Of a stretch of DNA of 64,000 nucleotides, positions 34,303-46,905 are shown in pieces. Source of the DNA: Bidens hawaiensis (taxonomy: Eukaryota; Streptophyta; Magnoliopsida; Asterales; Asteraceae); NCBI GenBank assembly GCA_021521415.1, contig JAIQDT010003756.1, positions 205,530-269,529 on the forward strand, given 5' to 3'. A program made the position numbers and the translations under genes. Every line of letters begins with the position of its first letter. Position 1 is the stretch's first letter. Below the pieces are notes generated by a model. That model saw only the letters and a list, made by a program, of their open reading frames with translations. It was not told the DNA's origin and searched no databases.

Positions 34303-35044
34303 CTTTTGTTTGCTTTTTTTTTTTCATTTGTAATATTTATTTTAGTTCTATAATTTGCTTTCCGTCTTTGTAATTTCCTTTGTATTGTAATTTTAAATAT
34401 AATAAAACTATTGTCCTTTTATTTAATTTATGTGAATAGTTGGCCTACAAGTTTAAAACAAAATTTTAAAGCATCTAACTGTTCATGTATTATGTCATAA
34501 ATGATGTTATGGGTAAGAATTTTAGGATTTCGGAATTCATAATCAGCTTAAGGATCTTTGTAGCGCATCAGGTGCTTGGACATAATACAATACCCTAGGA
34601 TAATAACGTTATTAATTCACATGTTAAATTTTATCTTTGACTTGCCCTTGCAAGAAATGCCTATTAATTAATTCCCAAGCTGAAGACTCGCTCTAGTAAT
34701 AAATATTAGTATGTTGGGGATGTCATAACAACCAAATAATGAAGATAATAAATTCTGTAACGGTTTCTAGGATCCTCGTAGCTCGTTAAATGCAACTTGT
34801 ATCTATTTATTGTAGTAATTCTGATCTCATAAGAGACGACAAATCTCATACACATTTCTCTTAAACTTAGCGCAGTGTTGACCACTCACAAGTGTATTAC
34901 TTGTTTTGATTTAATAAGTTTATCTTAGGCAGGCCAACGTTTAGTTACCTCCAGAGGTTTTTTGCTTGCGAACCTTATAGATCATGGGCATTCCTTGTAC
35001 ATCACTGTGTCATTATTACACACCAATCTAATTTTGGTAACTAA
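34303..35044 (+). repeat. 3' portion of the 5' LTR of a Tat-like Gypsy
   Basis: Non-coding sequence directly left of a Tat-type primer site. It contains T-rich and TGTATTGTAATTTTAAATATAATAAAA-like sequence that resembles a polyadenylation region. Its start is not seen, and no partner LTR is in the window. Confidence 0.45.
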
Positions 35045-35064
35045 TTTGGTTCCCACCGCGGGGC
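35045..35064 (+). other. primer-binding site of the Tat-like Gypsy
   Basis: TTTGGTTCCCACCGCGGGGC resembles the Tat-lineage site TTTGGCGCCCACCGTGGGGC with a few changes. It fixes the plus orientation. Confidence 0.6.
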
Positions 35065-35718
35065 AAGTGGTTCTTTACATTACCAATTCTAGGTTTATGT
35101 GATCAATAACTATTTTCCAGTTATTACCAATGGCATCATAATTAAATCCATCATCATCCCAAAGTAAATCAACTCTCCCATAGACTCCATATTCGTGCTT
35201 GGGTTTAAGCCATTCATTTCCACCATTTACACAACTCCAAAGAAGACCCGATAACTCCACAAAAAAGCATCTACTAGCCCTAATTATGATTTTTAACAAT
35301 GACAACCTTTTCTTGTTTACTCAAGTCCAGATCAAATGACGAAGCAGCAACAAAAAGTTTTTGGAAGAAATACATAATATGAGGTTGGAAAAAACTTATG
35401 TCACGGAACCAATAACTACCCTTCTACAACCCATACAACCCAGGATGCGGAATCTCAAAGCCTTAGGATCCAGGGGGAAATAGTGAAGACTTCAACACAT
35501 TAGGATCCCATGGGAATAGAGTCGAGGATTTTATTCCTATAAACCCTTTTCCTAAAGAACAGAATCTTTAACCAACAATCAGGATCACAACAACCAGGAT
35601 CCCTGAAAGGATTCAAGATATATCGTGTCATGATCCTAATACCGGTAACACTCATCAATAAACATTTTTATATTTTAAGGATGTTGGATCTGGGCAAGAT
35701 TCAAGTATAAAACTTAAA
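35065..35718 (+). other. leader of the Tat-like Gypsy
   Basis: No ORF of its own is seen. Several AGGATCC/AGGATCA repeats lie between about 35440 and 35620. Confidence 0.45.
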
Positions 35719-36960
35719 ATGGCTAGGGAATTACCAAAATTAAAGAATATGACTTTTAGAATATCCGGCATACCTATACCAGAGATGACCGATAAAAATA
35801 CTAAGGTCTCGAGGTTTTCCTCGCCAATATATGATGATAAAATCTCAAAACGCTTCCAAATTCCCAACATGACACTCTATGATGGATCCCGAAGAGCACG
35901 TGGCCCAATATTAAAAAAAGAAAAAAATCATACATATCTCTGCTTGCAGGATCGACCTTAAAATGGATATTAAGCGTTTCTCCTAATTCTATTACTTGTT
36001 TTGCATATTTAGTTAATTTGTTTAATAACTAGTTTTCTTGTAGCGGGCCATTTGAGAATTTAACTAACGATTATACTGAATCAATTGGAAACAGGATGAA
36101 TTTCTTAGAGATTCTGTTGGCATGTTTTGTTGAGAAGCCTTGGACATCCCAAATATTAACATGGCCATGGCAGCCCAAGCCTTCAAAATGGGATAAAAAA
36201 AAGTTGTCCATTTTATAAAACCTTGTCATAAATCCATGCAGAAACCAGACGAAGATAGAAACCAGGCTCTTCGGTTCATTAGGATGGAAGAAGATCAAAG
36301 GATCTAGCAGAGGATCAATGCATCAACACCCATCAATGATCGCACTAATAAAGAATCAAAATCCTTATCCCAACAATCATACAAATACAAACCCAATTGT
36401 AAACATAATAACCACATAACTCTGTGCAGGTCGAAGATGATGAGGAAGAAGAATATCCATGGATTAACGATTATTGTTTATTTGTTGATATATTTGGGCT
36501 AATATTTGCTATGCAAGTCTTGGAGGTAAAGCTTTATCGACAAGAAAGAACGATAAAACAACATCCTAGTAGAATCAATCCAAATCGTGTTCCTGTCATG
36601 ATTAATATGGATATACGACTAAGAAATGCATCTCTTTGAGGAAATAAATAAGTCATCTTTATAGCAAAAGATACTTGAAGAATATCATGGGAATAAAAGG
36701 AAACAAAGTACAAAATGGCAAGCAAGCTTACTGAAAGGGCACCATTTCCTCCTACAGATGTAAGCGTAGTAAACCTTATATCCAGTGGTTCTGAAATATG
36801 TGGCACCTCCAATTCTACAACCAAAAGACACGCAAAAGAGTCCAAATCAGGGAAAAAAATCAAATCTACAAGAAGGATAACCTTGAATAATGAATAAATA
36901 ATAACGTTTGGGGAAGAGCACAAAGAAAACATTAGGGATCTCATCATGATGGTTTTTTTA
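35719..36960 (+). pseudogene. Tat-like Gypsy gag relic
   Basis: Plus-strand pieces resemble the Tat gag: RFQIPNMTLYDGS at about 35845-35890 (family form KRFKMPxxxxYDGTxDPxxH), then after a one-base shift MDPEEHVAQY, then LKWILSVSPNSITCFAYLV and NDYTESIGNRM (family form LQWxxxLPPNSIxSFxxLxxxF). The piece at 36715-36897 has VNLISSGSEICGTSNSTTKR and RRITLNNE, as in the Tat gag-protease spacer. Several stops and shifts interrupt it, and no protease, RT or integrase follows. Confidence 0.6.
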
Positions 36961-37394
36961 ATTACCTTATACATGGAAAACATTAAGTTTGAAGGATCCT
37001 AATTGTTTTGGTAAAAAATTACCTAAGTTATTTAATGATCAATTTTTGTAAGTGCGCTAGGGTGTTCTCCATAATATTGTGTGTGTGTGTGTAAAGGTAT
37101 AAATGGCTCACGAAATTGCGAGGAAAAACCATTGATCCTTAGTAGGATCTCCGGCAAAAAAACCTCGGAAGTCATTGGGAGTTATTAACAAAAGGAGATA
37201 GAGAGAAAAACCCCTTGATCTTTTGTTACCAGGCTCTTGTTGTCCAAGCAATAAGCTACTAGCCATTGGGAGTAATGAACATGTTGTTTTTGCTGAGATA
37301 TGTTTCACAATCGTAACTGATAGCGAGGATCCCGACCATTTAATGTGTCTTCAATTCAATCACTAATCTTGACGGTTACAAGACTAATTCAAGT
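36961..37394. other. unassigned spacer
   Basis: A/T-rich sequence with a TG microsatellite (about 37079-37093). A 66-codon minus ORF (37108-37308) has no recognisable domain. It could be the 3' remains of the Tat-like element or unrelated flank. Confidence 0.35.
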
Positions 37395-37535
37395 TGTTTA
37401 ACGAAGCACTTAATAAACTTTTAATGAAAATCAAGTCACCAAAGACTACCTGCAAAAAAAAGCCGTTAGTGAAAGAAATTAGTAGTTTCAGGATACGAAC
37501 CTGTTTGAGATCCTTATTGGCAAGATACTGATACT
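37395..37535 (-). repeat. left arm of an inverted repeat flanking the Athila-like element
   Basis: Its reverse complement aligns with 58514-58655 at roughly three bases in four, sharing strings such as CAGTATCTTGC, GGATCTCAAACA, TTTGCAGGTAGTC and TTGGTGACTTGATT. The Athila-like element is inserted in the short spacer between the arms. Confidence 0.8.
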
Positions 37536-37542
37536 CAATATC

Positions 37543-39372
37543 TGATGTGCGTGTGTGTACGGTTAAAAAAGTTGTAAAGGATGGAATTTAGCTTTTGCAC
37601 AATATCGTGTTTTAAATTTATAAAAGTGATTTTTGCTAAGACTAAACACACATAAAAAAGGAAAGTGTACATATCGTATATGTAGAATAGTATTGGTAAG
37701 AACCAAGTATCGATCCGTGGACACAAATATTTCTAATAACAAGTCTTCGTTTTAATTCAGTCGAAGAGTTTAGTCATTTTGAGGTGATTTTCAAACTTTA
37801 ATATAATAACTTATATATATAATATATAGGTGAACAAGAAGAAAAATTCTAAATGAGTAAATCAATTATATGAAGGTTACCATGTAAGATCAAGAATCCA
37901 CTACATTCTTCCTTGATGATTAAAAAGTAAATATGTGATAAACTTGCCTTAATAATATATGATAGAATAGCCCCTCATTTCTAAGTGAATATATTATATG
38001 ACATAAAAGAAAGTAACATGCATATTTTGAAGTTCACCCTTTCTTAATCTCATGTCTACCGCGAGAATGTCAATTTAAGTAGGCAAGTTGTTTAGTAAGT
38101 AAAAAGATTAGGATTGACATCCATTTCTCTAATACCTATTCTAACAACTTCGGGTGGTTATAGTTTAGTCGCACAACCTCCCCTTGGTTGATTTAAGTAT
38201 GTTATAATTACACATTCCTTTAACATACAATTTATTTAGCTGGCATGATAACCTAAGCAATCTTGTTAACAATGTTATTTCAGAAAAATCAAAACTAGAG
38301 AAATAGATTATAGCTTATATCTCATCATTTCTAAGTACAATATAAGGATCAATTTTTTTATTTTTAATAAAGTTATCAAGGTATTCTTTTTACCATTTCT
38401 AGTCTCCAAGAACATGAGTGAATCATGAATGATTGTTAATCGTCAACCTTGATTGGTTGAGTTAAAGTGATTAAACATTTTTCCTTAAAAGAATAATTGC
38501 AAAATAACCGTGTACTTTACTAAACTAAATCACATATTTAATATAATCATCAAATAAAACAAAGCTTCTTGATAGAAATTAGATGCTAAATGGGGTTTAG
38601 CTCATAATGATCATGGTTATGAGCATCAAAAGAAGTGAAGATAACAAACACATGATCAAACTGGAATAATCTAACCAAATGTGGATGAGTCTTCCTTCTT
38701 TAGTGTTGATGGATGATGAGGATGATGATGATGATGATAGCCTACAAGCCTTCAAACACTCCACAAGATCTTCAATATGAGTGTAATGTGGGTGTTTTTA
38801 TATGTGATACCCGTACAGAGTATTTCTTCAAGCACACCAAATGAGTGCAACATGCTCATCTATTTATAGGCGGTCTGGGAGATCAAGAGCTGCCCCATGC
38901 CTTAGGAGACACACCCCGGTGTCCAGCTGTCCACTCGCATTTAATGCTCTGTCTGATCGTACATGCTAACTCACCACAGGGGCGTGCTTCCTGAGGGGAC
39001 GACCCCATGTTTTTTGTTGTCTGTTACACTTTTTTTGTATTTTCTATAAGGTGACCACGGACTAATGTTCTCTGAAGCACGGCCCCGTGTCCAGCTGTCC
39101 AGTATTTTGTCTTTTCATGCAGATTTTTGCCTTTTTTGCACTGTAAAGCGTGGGTGCATGTACCATAAAGCATGGGGGCATGTTGTGCTGTTTCTTTGGG
39201 TTTTCTTTGATTTTTAATTGGATTTTCATTCGTTACTTTGTTTGAGGCTTGGATTCTCCTGAAAAATACGTTTTAACATGATAAATAGCTATGTGAACAA
39301 TATTGCTTGATAGAAGTTACAGATTTTAGAGGTTATTTGATGCTAAAAAGATGTATATTTATATATACATCA
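37543..39372 (-). repeat. 3' LTR of the Athila-like element
   Basis: 1830 bp, TGATGTGCGTG to TATACATCA. It shares most of its sequence with 52129-58479 once the insertions there are removed; the other LTR lacks about 0.35 kb and other stretches. It includes a GAT microsatellite (about 38715-38736) and the motif GGTAAGAACCAAGTATCGAT near 37690. Confidence 0.9.
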
Positions 39373-39386
39373 AACATCCCCACACG
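39373..39386 (-). other. polypurine tract of the Athila-like element
   Basis: The minus strand reads CGTGTGGGGATGTT next to the LTR start TGATGTATATA. The GTGTGGGGATG core is typical of Athila-type elements and recurs at 62117-62129. Confidence 0.85.
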
Positions 39387-41159
39387 TGAACCTTCTTTGT
39401 CCTCAAGCAAGCTACTTATAAATATTCTATAAAAATAGTAAGTCCATAGCATAAACATCCACAACAGGGTTCCAAGAAAATGGGAACAAAATAAATAACC
39501 TTAAATCATCAGAATATATGTAGTGACATATAAAAAGGCGATTTGTTTTTAGGAGCTTCTGTTTATGCAAAATGTCACGTTCTCACAATCTTCACTCTTA
39601 CTAGGTTTTATATCTGATCATACCTATGATGTGTGTATGTGAACACTCTTAGCCAAAATGTGACATATGATAAATAAGCTTGTAACAAGTTATAATCTCC
39701 ACCTTTATGAAGATTTGCATAGATTAGAAGGTAATATGAATTGGTTTTGTGTGAGTAGGGATTTGGTGTTTTGTGGTGGTTCAAGGGTTTAAGTTATTGA
39801 GGATGAGTGTGGTAAATACAACTTCTGCTAATTGTCGGGAAACTTAAGATGTCTTCAATGGTTAGCTCATTTCTCCCGATTGCTAATTTTTTTAACAAAC
39901 CTGGTGACTCTTTTAAGGTCAGATCGTCAAGAAAAGTTTTTTCGAGGATGTGAATCAGTTCTTCCTCAATCTTGTTCGGAACATAACTCCTAACTCTAAT
40001 GGATCATTCGTCTATGAGCCTAATAGCCCCCACACTCATTAGTTCGGTATATTCATATTTTGACTGAGTTTGACTTTTCTACATCTTCCTTCGTGGGACC
40101 AGTTACGACATCCTAAGCATCATCCATATATTTGTGCTCTTCTTTTCATTGCACTTTTGGAAACTCCACAATATGGTGGCTTTTGTTCGTCTTGGCGCCA
40201 CTTTTTACTCACCTCATTGCTAAAGAGAAAGATTATCTCCCTAAGTTCTGGAGGCAACCTAGCTTTTGCGAAATATACACAGCAAAGGAAATTGAAATTG
40301 AAAGAATGCATTTCTAGTTCTTTAGGGTCTGCTGGTAAAAGACCAGTGTTGTATTTTACTCGTGAGAGGGATAAAGTGGTAAGGTTTTTTTGGGAAGGTT
40401 TTTTTTTGGGGTAAGGTTTTTGGGTTTTGTAATTTTGAGAATGGTTTGAGGGAAGAAAAATTACCTTCTTCTTTATACAAGCTTCGTTCAGTCTTGATAT
40501 AAACACTTGCGACAAGTTCTAAATCACACGAAATATATGACTCACTCAATGCTTCAAAAAAATCTTTATATGTCATGAATTATAATCTCACTGTAACGGA
40601 GGGATGGGTATAAACGCCATATTTTGCATAAATTTATTCTCAGTATTACAAAACTTCTTTTTACTTTTTCAATTTTTCAGTTATAGCATATATATTTTTA
40701 GTTGGTTATTTGCAAAAACATTTCTTGGATTTTCTTTTGGTTTTGTCACAAATAGTCTTTGTTATCAACAAAAATCTTGGTTATTAGAAAATTATATAAT
40801 TAGTTGAGCAAGAAAATGGTCAAGTAATTCCCCTCCCCACACTTGAATCTCACATTTTCCTAAATCTAAAAAGATTCATAACAATATTTATATGAAGTAT
40901 GGTGGGTAAATGGAAAGGAACTTCCCTATGTACTAACGGAATTTCGACAGAGCGTCCCCTAAATAATAAAACTGCACACAACCAATGAACAACCAAAGCC
41001 TAATAGTACTGAAAATTCGGTGTGGAATCATCCACACCCCGCCCACACGAGCTAAATAAGTCTACCGTAAAATGTCTCCGCACACCTGGCCATAACAAAC
41101 ATCAAGCAAATAACCAAATAAAATTGTCTCAAACAAACATAATAATAATAATGTCATCA
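39387..41159 (-). other. Athila-like 3' region without pol
   Basis: The part next to the polypurine tract (TTGCTTGAGGACAAAG on the minus strand) resembles the same place in the element at 62117 onward, including an AAGCTTG..AAGT..ATCTCCACC stretch. Overlapping ORFs on both strands at 40070-40576 have no known domain. There is no room or trace for RT or integrase. Confidence 0.55.
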
Positions 41160-41994
41160 AGTACTACTACAAAAACCCATGCTCACACCCAGACCTACCA
41201 TCGCCGTCGCTCGTTAGTTTCCGGATATTCCAGGTCAAAGGTCCCTTATGCCGATCCATGCGCTCACCTAGCTGATGAATCTCCCCCTCGTCTATGCGTT
41301 CTCAACGGCACGTTGTGCGTCAGATACAACAATCTACCTTGATAACCTGTCAAATGAAGCGGTAGTGGGGTCTGAAAACAGTCAATGAGCCCATATAGCC
41401 CCTCAAAAGAGTACTGGCTATGATAAGACGAGTTGGGGCTGGCGCCTGATGATGATGAGCTGCCCTGCTGAGAATAAGTGTGGTGGCGGGTCTATCGTGG
41501 TGGCGATCTGGTCCTCCTCTCAGGTATGTCCTAAATGGTTATGTCGGCGGGGTCCTTAGGATCCCATATCTGGTTGTAGGCATCCTGAACCTCCACTTTG
41601 GTGTGTTTCATTCAATCTGTTGGACCATTTTCATACTGATACAGAAGTTGAGATTGAGTGGTATTGTGTTCAGGCTTCGTGTTCCTTCGCGATCTGCACC
41701 ATAGGGTTTGTAGAGCTTATATATCCAGGCACCTCCAAAGATCGAAGTGTTGGGTCTTTTTGAATTCGCGTTTGTTTTAAATAGCTGACGATACAGGTAA
41801 GTGATGCGACATGGTACCTCATTCTTGATGCAATAAAGGGCCCACAAATCTGTCAACCCCACAACCCCCTCGCTTTGGCCACGTTGTGTCACTGTGTGGC
41901 TCAACAAGCGGTGAATGTAACACATCAACGGTCGCGTAAAAAAATTCTCCTGGTGCTGCTTGGAGAACATTGTTCATCTCCATAGCCCAACTAT
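41160..41994 (-). pseudogene. Athila-like gag (ORF1) relic
   Basis: The minus ORF at 41608-41970 contains YIHRLLSHTVTQRGQSEGVV, LTDLWALYCI and TSIFGGAWIYKL, which resemble the Athila ORF1/gag core (HRLLxxxIxxRxDSxGVV..DLxxLxxL..GGxIxRL). After a shift the tail continues as a Ser-rich stretch and YSFEGLYGLIDC toward 41200. The N-terminal side is cut by the Tekay-like insertion at about 41998. Confidence 0.5.
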
Positions 41995-41997
41995 TTT

Positions 41998-44581
41998 CAA
42001 CTCCTATCCTTGCACAATAAGCGACCTAAGAAAGACATGCTAAAACGGTTCAACACAACGGTTGGTTAGTTCATAGGTTTGAGTTTAAAAACAAGTTTGT
42101 CAAACAAACCGTTTTAGTAAGTAAACAGTTTATGTAGCAAAGCATGGATAATGTATGCATTAGTAATACCGCTAGTTAATTAGGCTAGCAATCATGTTAC
42201 ATTAGTGTAAGTTCCATTGTGACGGAGGCTGACTTGTTAGTTTGTTGCCGCCCATGGAGTCTAATATAACACTAGTGTGTTTCTAGTAAATGAGACACCC
42301 AGAGAATCCCTCACCCGAGAGACCCGAGGGGGTTTGTCAAACCCAGTAGTACTACCTTTCATTACCTAGCCATTATAGAATTGTTAACGGTTCAATGTGC
42401 ATGGGGGAATTCAGTTTAAGTTCACTATATACACATGCGGTATTAATAAGTCTACAATATCCAAAAAGTTTGTATGTTGCATGCTTTCTCCCCTAAAAGG
42501 AGTAAGTAAAAAGAGGGGTAGTGAAACTCTTCTTGAATGCGGTTCAAATTGAAAGTCAACTACTTAAGTCAAAGTTGTTTTAGTGCCTAAATCATACAAG
42601 CACTATAATTATTTTCTTAGCGATTCCAATAACCCTTAGTATCCAAACAATTCCCTTGTTTATTTGAAGTTTGACCAAAGTTTGATTTTTTGTTGACTAT
42701 GACCAAAGTTGACTTTTTTGGCTTTGACCAAAGTTTGACTTTTCGTTTTACTTTTGACCAAAAGGTCCAAGTTGTTGACCGTTGAAAAAAAGTCCAAGTC
42801 TCGATGACCGAAGGCTAAAATTTGAGTTTTGTTGACCGTTGACCAAAATGTTGACCATTAACCAAAATATTGACCGATGACCCGTTGGTGACTTTTGACC
42901 AATATCCTAGACTTAAAATGATTACATGATGTTCCTAGTCACAATTTGACAATAATCAAGTAATGTGTACTTATCCACTTTTCATACAATCCTATGACTA
43001 ACTCTAACTTCTAACACTTTTAGCACTTCACAAGTAAGACTAACCACTTAGTCAAAGAGTTCTAAGTTGATCTATAAAGTCAAAATTCAATTTACCACAA
43101 TCATTATATTACAAACTACAATTATTTTTACTAACTAATATGCTAATCATCCTTTACAAATTATCAATCATCAAAACTGATTTTTCCAACCAACAAAAAC
43201 TTATAACTAAATTACCGAATAAATAACACATAATCTTTCAAGTATTAGATATAACATATATTTTTTTTTATAATTTTCCAATTCACACAAACATACAGAG
43301 TATTAACATTCTACAACAACCTAATTTCAATCTCTATTTTAACACAACAGTACACAAATATTAGCCAAAATTCCATATTGGTCCAATTGATGCAAGACCA
43401 ATTGGATTAGATTCGTACTTCAATTTATAACATTCCAGAACTAGAATCACACCCATATATATTTACAATCTCAATTTATACATTTTAAAACACAACTCGG
43501 AAACTTTCTCTTTCAATCAGGATTGCAACCCAATTTTGTAAATTAATAAAAACTAGACAAACAAAGTCCAACAATTATGATTCTTGAATTTTTGAAAACT
43601 AGATTCAAATTACTTAACCCTAGTATCAAAAATCAATCAGAAACAACACCGTATCAACAAGTTATACAATCTACAATATAAAACACAGAATCTGTCAACA
43701 AGCAGATTCAAACCAAAAGTCACAAAAATCATTATTCTTATATCCTTATGATCTTTAATCATCAAAGACCATTTCTATATAATAAAATCTCATGTCTTTC
43801 ATTATCATACTAATTTATAAAATAATATTTATGTACAAAAGGTTTCCATCTTTTCTTTTATAACAAGACACGGAATTTCTTTTAAAGCCATCAAACTTGA
43901 TCATCTTTTTATTTCTTATGATTTCATGTGTTTGGATACTCAATCGCACAATCCCAAATCAAAGAACCGTAAAAAAAATATACATTTAACATGCTTACTT
44001 ACTTGCTTGATCAATACCATATCACTACTTGTTCCAAGAATCACCAAATTGATTATGATATTTTGAGAGTGTTTTAGAAAAATGAAAAGTATGTGTGTGA
44101 TGTGAGATGGACAGCCAAGACAGGGAGAAAGAAAAATCTATAAGCCCCTTGTTAATTACACACTCATTAACACAATCATTAAGTCATAATCAATTTTATT
44201 AACCTTTAGGTTATTTCATTTTAACGAAGGGTGACATGTTACATTGTTTTATAAACATTTTCTAGTAATCATATGTTGTGTACTAGCTCTTTTTGTTACT
44301 TGTCATGTAATATATCATATGTTATGTTATTTTAAATATTCAATTCTCTTACAACATATAAGTATACAACAACTACTCATGTAACATATTAAGCATATAA
44401 CACAATTACATCCATCACATATAATACATGTAACATATCATGTGTGACAAGTTTATTATAAGATATAACATGTGTGACAAGTTTATTATTCTAGTTATCA
44501 ATTACTAGTTACTCTTACTTAGGTCACCAAGGGTACGACTGACTCAATGTTTGCATACATGGCACTACATGTATAATAGTT
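41998..44581 (-). repeat. 3' LTR of the Tekay-like element, truncated
   Basis: Collinear with 48059-50658 with many differences. Starts at CAACTCCTATCC and ends at ATGTATAATAGTT, where the deletion junction begins. It contains the TTGAC-rich tract at 42668-42902. Confidence 0.82.
42668..42902. promoter_or_regulatory. TTGAC (W-box) array in the Tekay-like 3' LTR
   Basis: More than ten TTGAC cores, many in the form TTGACC or TTGACT, lie within about 235 bp. TTGACC/T is the core bound by plant WRKY factors. The tract is also present in the 5' LTR at 48730-48980. Confidence 0.6.
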
Positions 44582-44623
44582 CTATTTGTTTGCAAAACTA
44601 AGTGGAAATAATTCGACTCTAGA
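44582..44623. other. deletion junction with filler, near the 3' LTR
   Basis: Between LTR and RT lie two short strings, CTATTTGTTTGCAAAAC (44582-44598) and AAATAATTCGACTCTAGA (44606-44623). Both also occur at the other junction (45678-45728), in swapped order. Confidence 0.8.
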
Positions 44624-46645
44624 ATTGAACCTCTCGGATCCAAAATTCACATTTTGAAAACTTTGTGAAAAGTTGCTCCTTACTCAAGAGTTCCAAAATC
44701 AGCCATAAATGCTGTTTGTGATCCTCCTTAGTCTTTGAGTATATCAAGATATCATCAATATACACAATGACAAACTTTTCTAGATACGCTTTACAAACAT
44801 GATTCATGAGATCCATGAATACTGCCAGTGCGTTTGTTAACCCAAATGGCATCACCGCAAACTCATAGTGACCATAACGAGGGCAAAATGTCGTCTTTGA
44901 TATGTCCTCTTCCTGAACCCCAGTTGATGATAACCTGATCTAAGATTGATTTTTGAATAATAACCATATCCTTGCAACTGGTCAAAGGGGTCATCAATAC
45001 GTGGTAAAGTGTATCGGTTTTTGATCGTAACCTTGTTAAACTCTCTGTAGTTGATGAACATACGGAAAGTTCCATCCTTCTTCTTCACAAATAACACATG
45101 AGCTCCCCACGGAGATGAACTCTGACAAATAAAACCCTTGTCTAACAAGTGTTTCAATTGTTTCGGCAATTCCTCCAACTCATTAGGAGCAAGTCGGTAA
45201 GGTGCGCAAGCAATAGGAGTTTCTCCTGGGGTCAATTCAATCTGATATTCAACCTGTCTGTGAGGCGGAAGACTGGGTTGATCTTTAGCAAATACCTAAG
45301 GAAAATCCCTGACTGTAGGAATATCCTCAATTCGCTTCTCTTTCGTCCTCGTGTTGGACACCATCACCAAAACTGCTAAGTGTCCTTTGCGTAACAACTT
45401 TTGAGCGCTCATCATCGAGATAACACCCATGGCTGAACCACCCTCTTCTACTTGAACGGTTAAGACTTCTTCATCAGCGACAGGTATAGAAACTATCTTC
45501 CCATGACAACCTACTGTGGCTTGAAGCGCAAACAACCAATCCATACTAATGACCACATCAAAACTATCGAGTTCAATTGGTATAAGATCAATGTAGAACG
45601 TCTGAGTGGACAATACTAATTTGCATTCTTTAAGAAACTGGAATACCTCAACGGTTTTCGCGTTGGTGAGTTAATTTAAATAATTCGACTCTAGAGTTGA
45701 AGGGTTGTGTCCTATTTGTTTGCAAAACGGATTCTGGTTTGGGGTTAAATTGATTGTTGTTCGGGGTTGGTTCGAATCGTTTGTTCTGACGATGCTGAGT
45801 GTTGGTGGAATACGGTGCTTTGTTCCCATAACTATGGTTGTTTTTGTTCTCCCATTTACGTTTTTTTCACACGTCATGCAGTCAATTTCTTCGCTTGTAA
45901 TGTCCCTTTCTTGATAGCTTGTTCGGTTAGTTTATGAGCTAATAGAATAGTTTCTGAATAGTAGTCAGTCTTGACGAAGTTACCATCCCTTGAATTATCG
46001 GCACTAGACCATCAATATACTTCTCAATCCTCTTGTAGGTAGTATTAATCAGTTTTGGGCACAAAATAGCAAATTCATGTGATCGGTTCGTATATTTTTC
46101 AATTTCTAAACCATCCATGTGAAGATTCCAAAACTCATGTTCTAGCTTCTGCACTCCATCTCTTGGGTTGTACTCCTCTTTCAGTAGTTTAGTAAACTCA
46201 ACCTAAGTTAATGTGCTGGCCGCATTAAGTCCCGTCATTTTCAATTGGGAACTCCAACAGGTAAGAGCTGCTTTTCCAGAGTCCCTATAACAAACTTCAC
46301 TTTATTCTCATTTGGGTAGTTTCACATAGAGAACACAGACTTTGCTTTCTCTATCAAATGTAGCAACCCAACCGCTCCTTCCAAGCCAGAAAATATAAGC
46401 GTCTTACAGTCCATTAAGTTTTTGAAAGTACAGCCGGCTGGACCTGAATTTGAGTAAGTACACTAAAGTTTCTATATATATGGATATGATCACTTAAGTA
46501 ACACATTTGCCTGATTTTAAACAATTAGGTAAGTGTCTTGAGCCTGAGCCGCGGGCATTCCAGCCGTGACATGCTTATTTCTCAGCCCTGCCAACTCGGT
46601 CGGTGTCATGTTAATGTTTCCGCTGTGTCCTCCATAACCAGGCAT
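44606..46645 (-). pseudogene. Tekay-like gag-protease-RT relic
   Basis: Reading on the minus strand from an ATG at 46645: gag pieces (FKNLMDCKTLIFSGLEGAVG; KLEHEFWNLHMDGLEIEKY at 45939-46154), a junction near 45690 that removes the zinc knuckle and the protease active site, then the protease tail (IELDSFDVVISMDWL) and linker at 45296-45613, then [16 protein letters not shown] to LRSGYHQL at 44852-45235. A one-base insertion follows, then [20 protein letters not shown] and Y-I-D-D at 44619-44855. RT stops after FWIREVQF at a second junction near 44620. RNase H and integrase are absent. Confidence 0.85.
45678..45728. other. deletion junction in gag-protease
   Basis: AAATAATTCGACTCTAGA at 45678-45695 and CTATTTGTTTGCAAAAC at 45712-45728 lie where the gag tail is joined to the middle of protease. 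See the partner junction at 44582-44623. Confidence 0.8.
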
Positions 46646-46905
46646 GATTCTTCACATTCACAAAATACGATAACGTTATAATCTCCAATAACAACCGTTA
46701 TTCTAGTATAAAGTAAATGACACGCAATCATATAACCACAACATAATAAATTAAGACAATAATACTTGAATAAATTACTTGTAAAAACCGTTTACAAAGC
46801 ACTTATTTCAAATTCCAAAAATCCAAAAGTATTAGTTGGATGGGAACAACCCTCCCCATCTAGGTTTATGAAAACTAAGCATGATAAAAAAAAATCCATC
46901 CATCA
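46646..46905 (-). other. short spacer between extra ORF and gag
   Basis: A/T-rich, no ORF. TTCAAGTATTATTG-like stretches on the minus strand could be an intron or leader, but nothing decisive is seen. Confidence 0.4.

Noticed and set aside
35075..35305. 76-codon minus ORF
   Set aside because: It lies in the leader of the plus-strand Tat-like element with no domain or family match.
40070..40576. Overlapping ORFs of 84-131 codons on both strands
   Set aside because: No motif, overlapping frames on both strands, and position in the 3' tail of an Athila-like element. I cannot support any as coding.
41022..41342. 106-codon plus ORF rich in His/Thr/Ser
   Set aside because: It is opposite to the minus-strand gag relic, whose tail reads with family-like sequence.
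42668..42902. Tandem repeat satellite in place of W-box array
   Set aside because: Spacing of TTGAC cores is irregular and flanks differ, so it is not a satellite, though slippage may have contributed.
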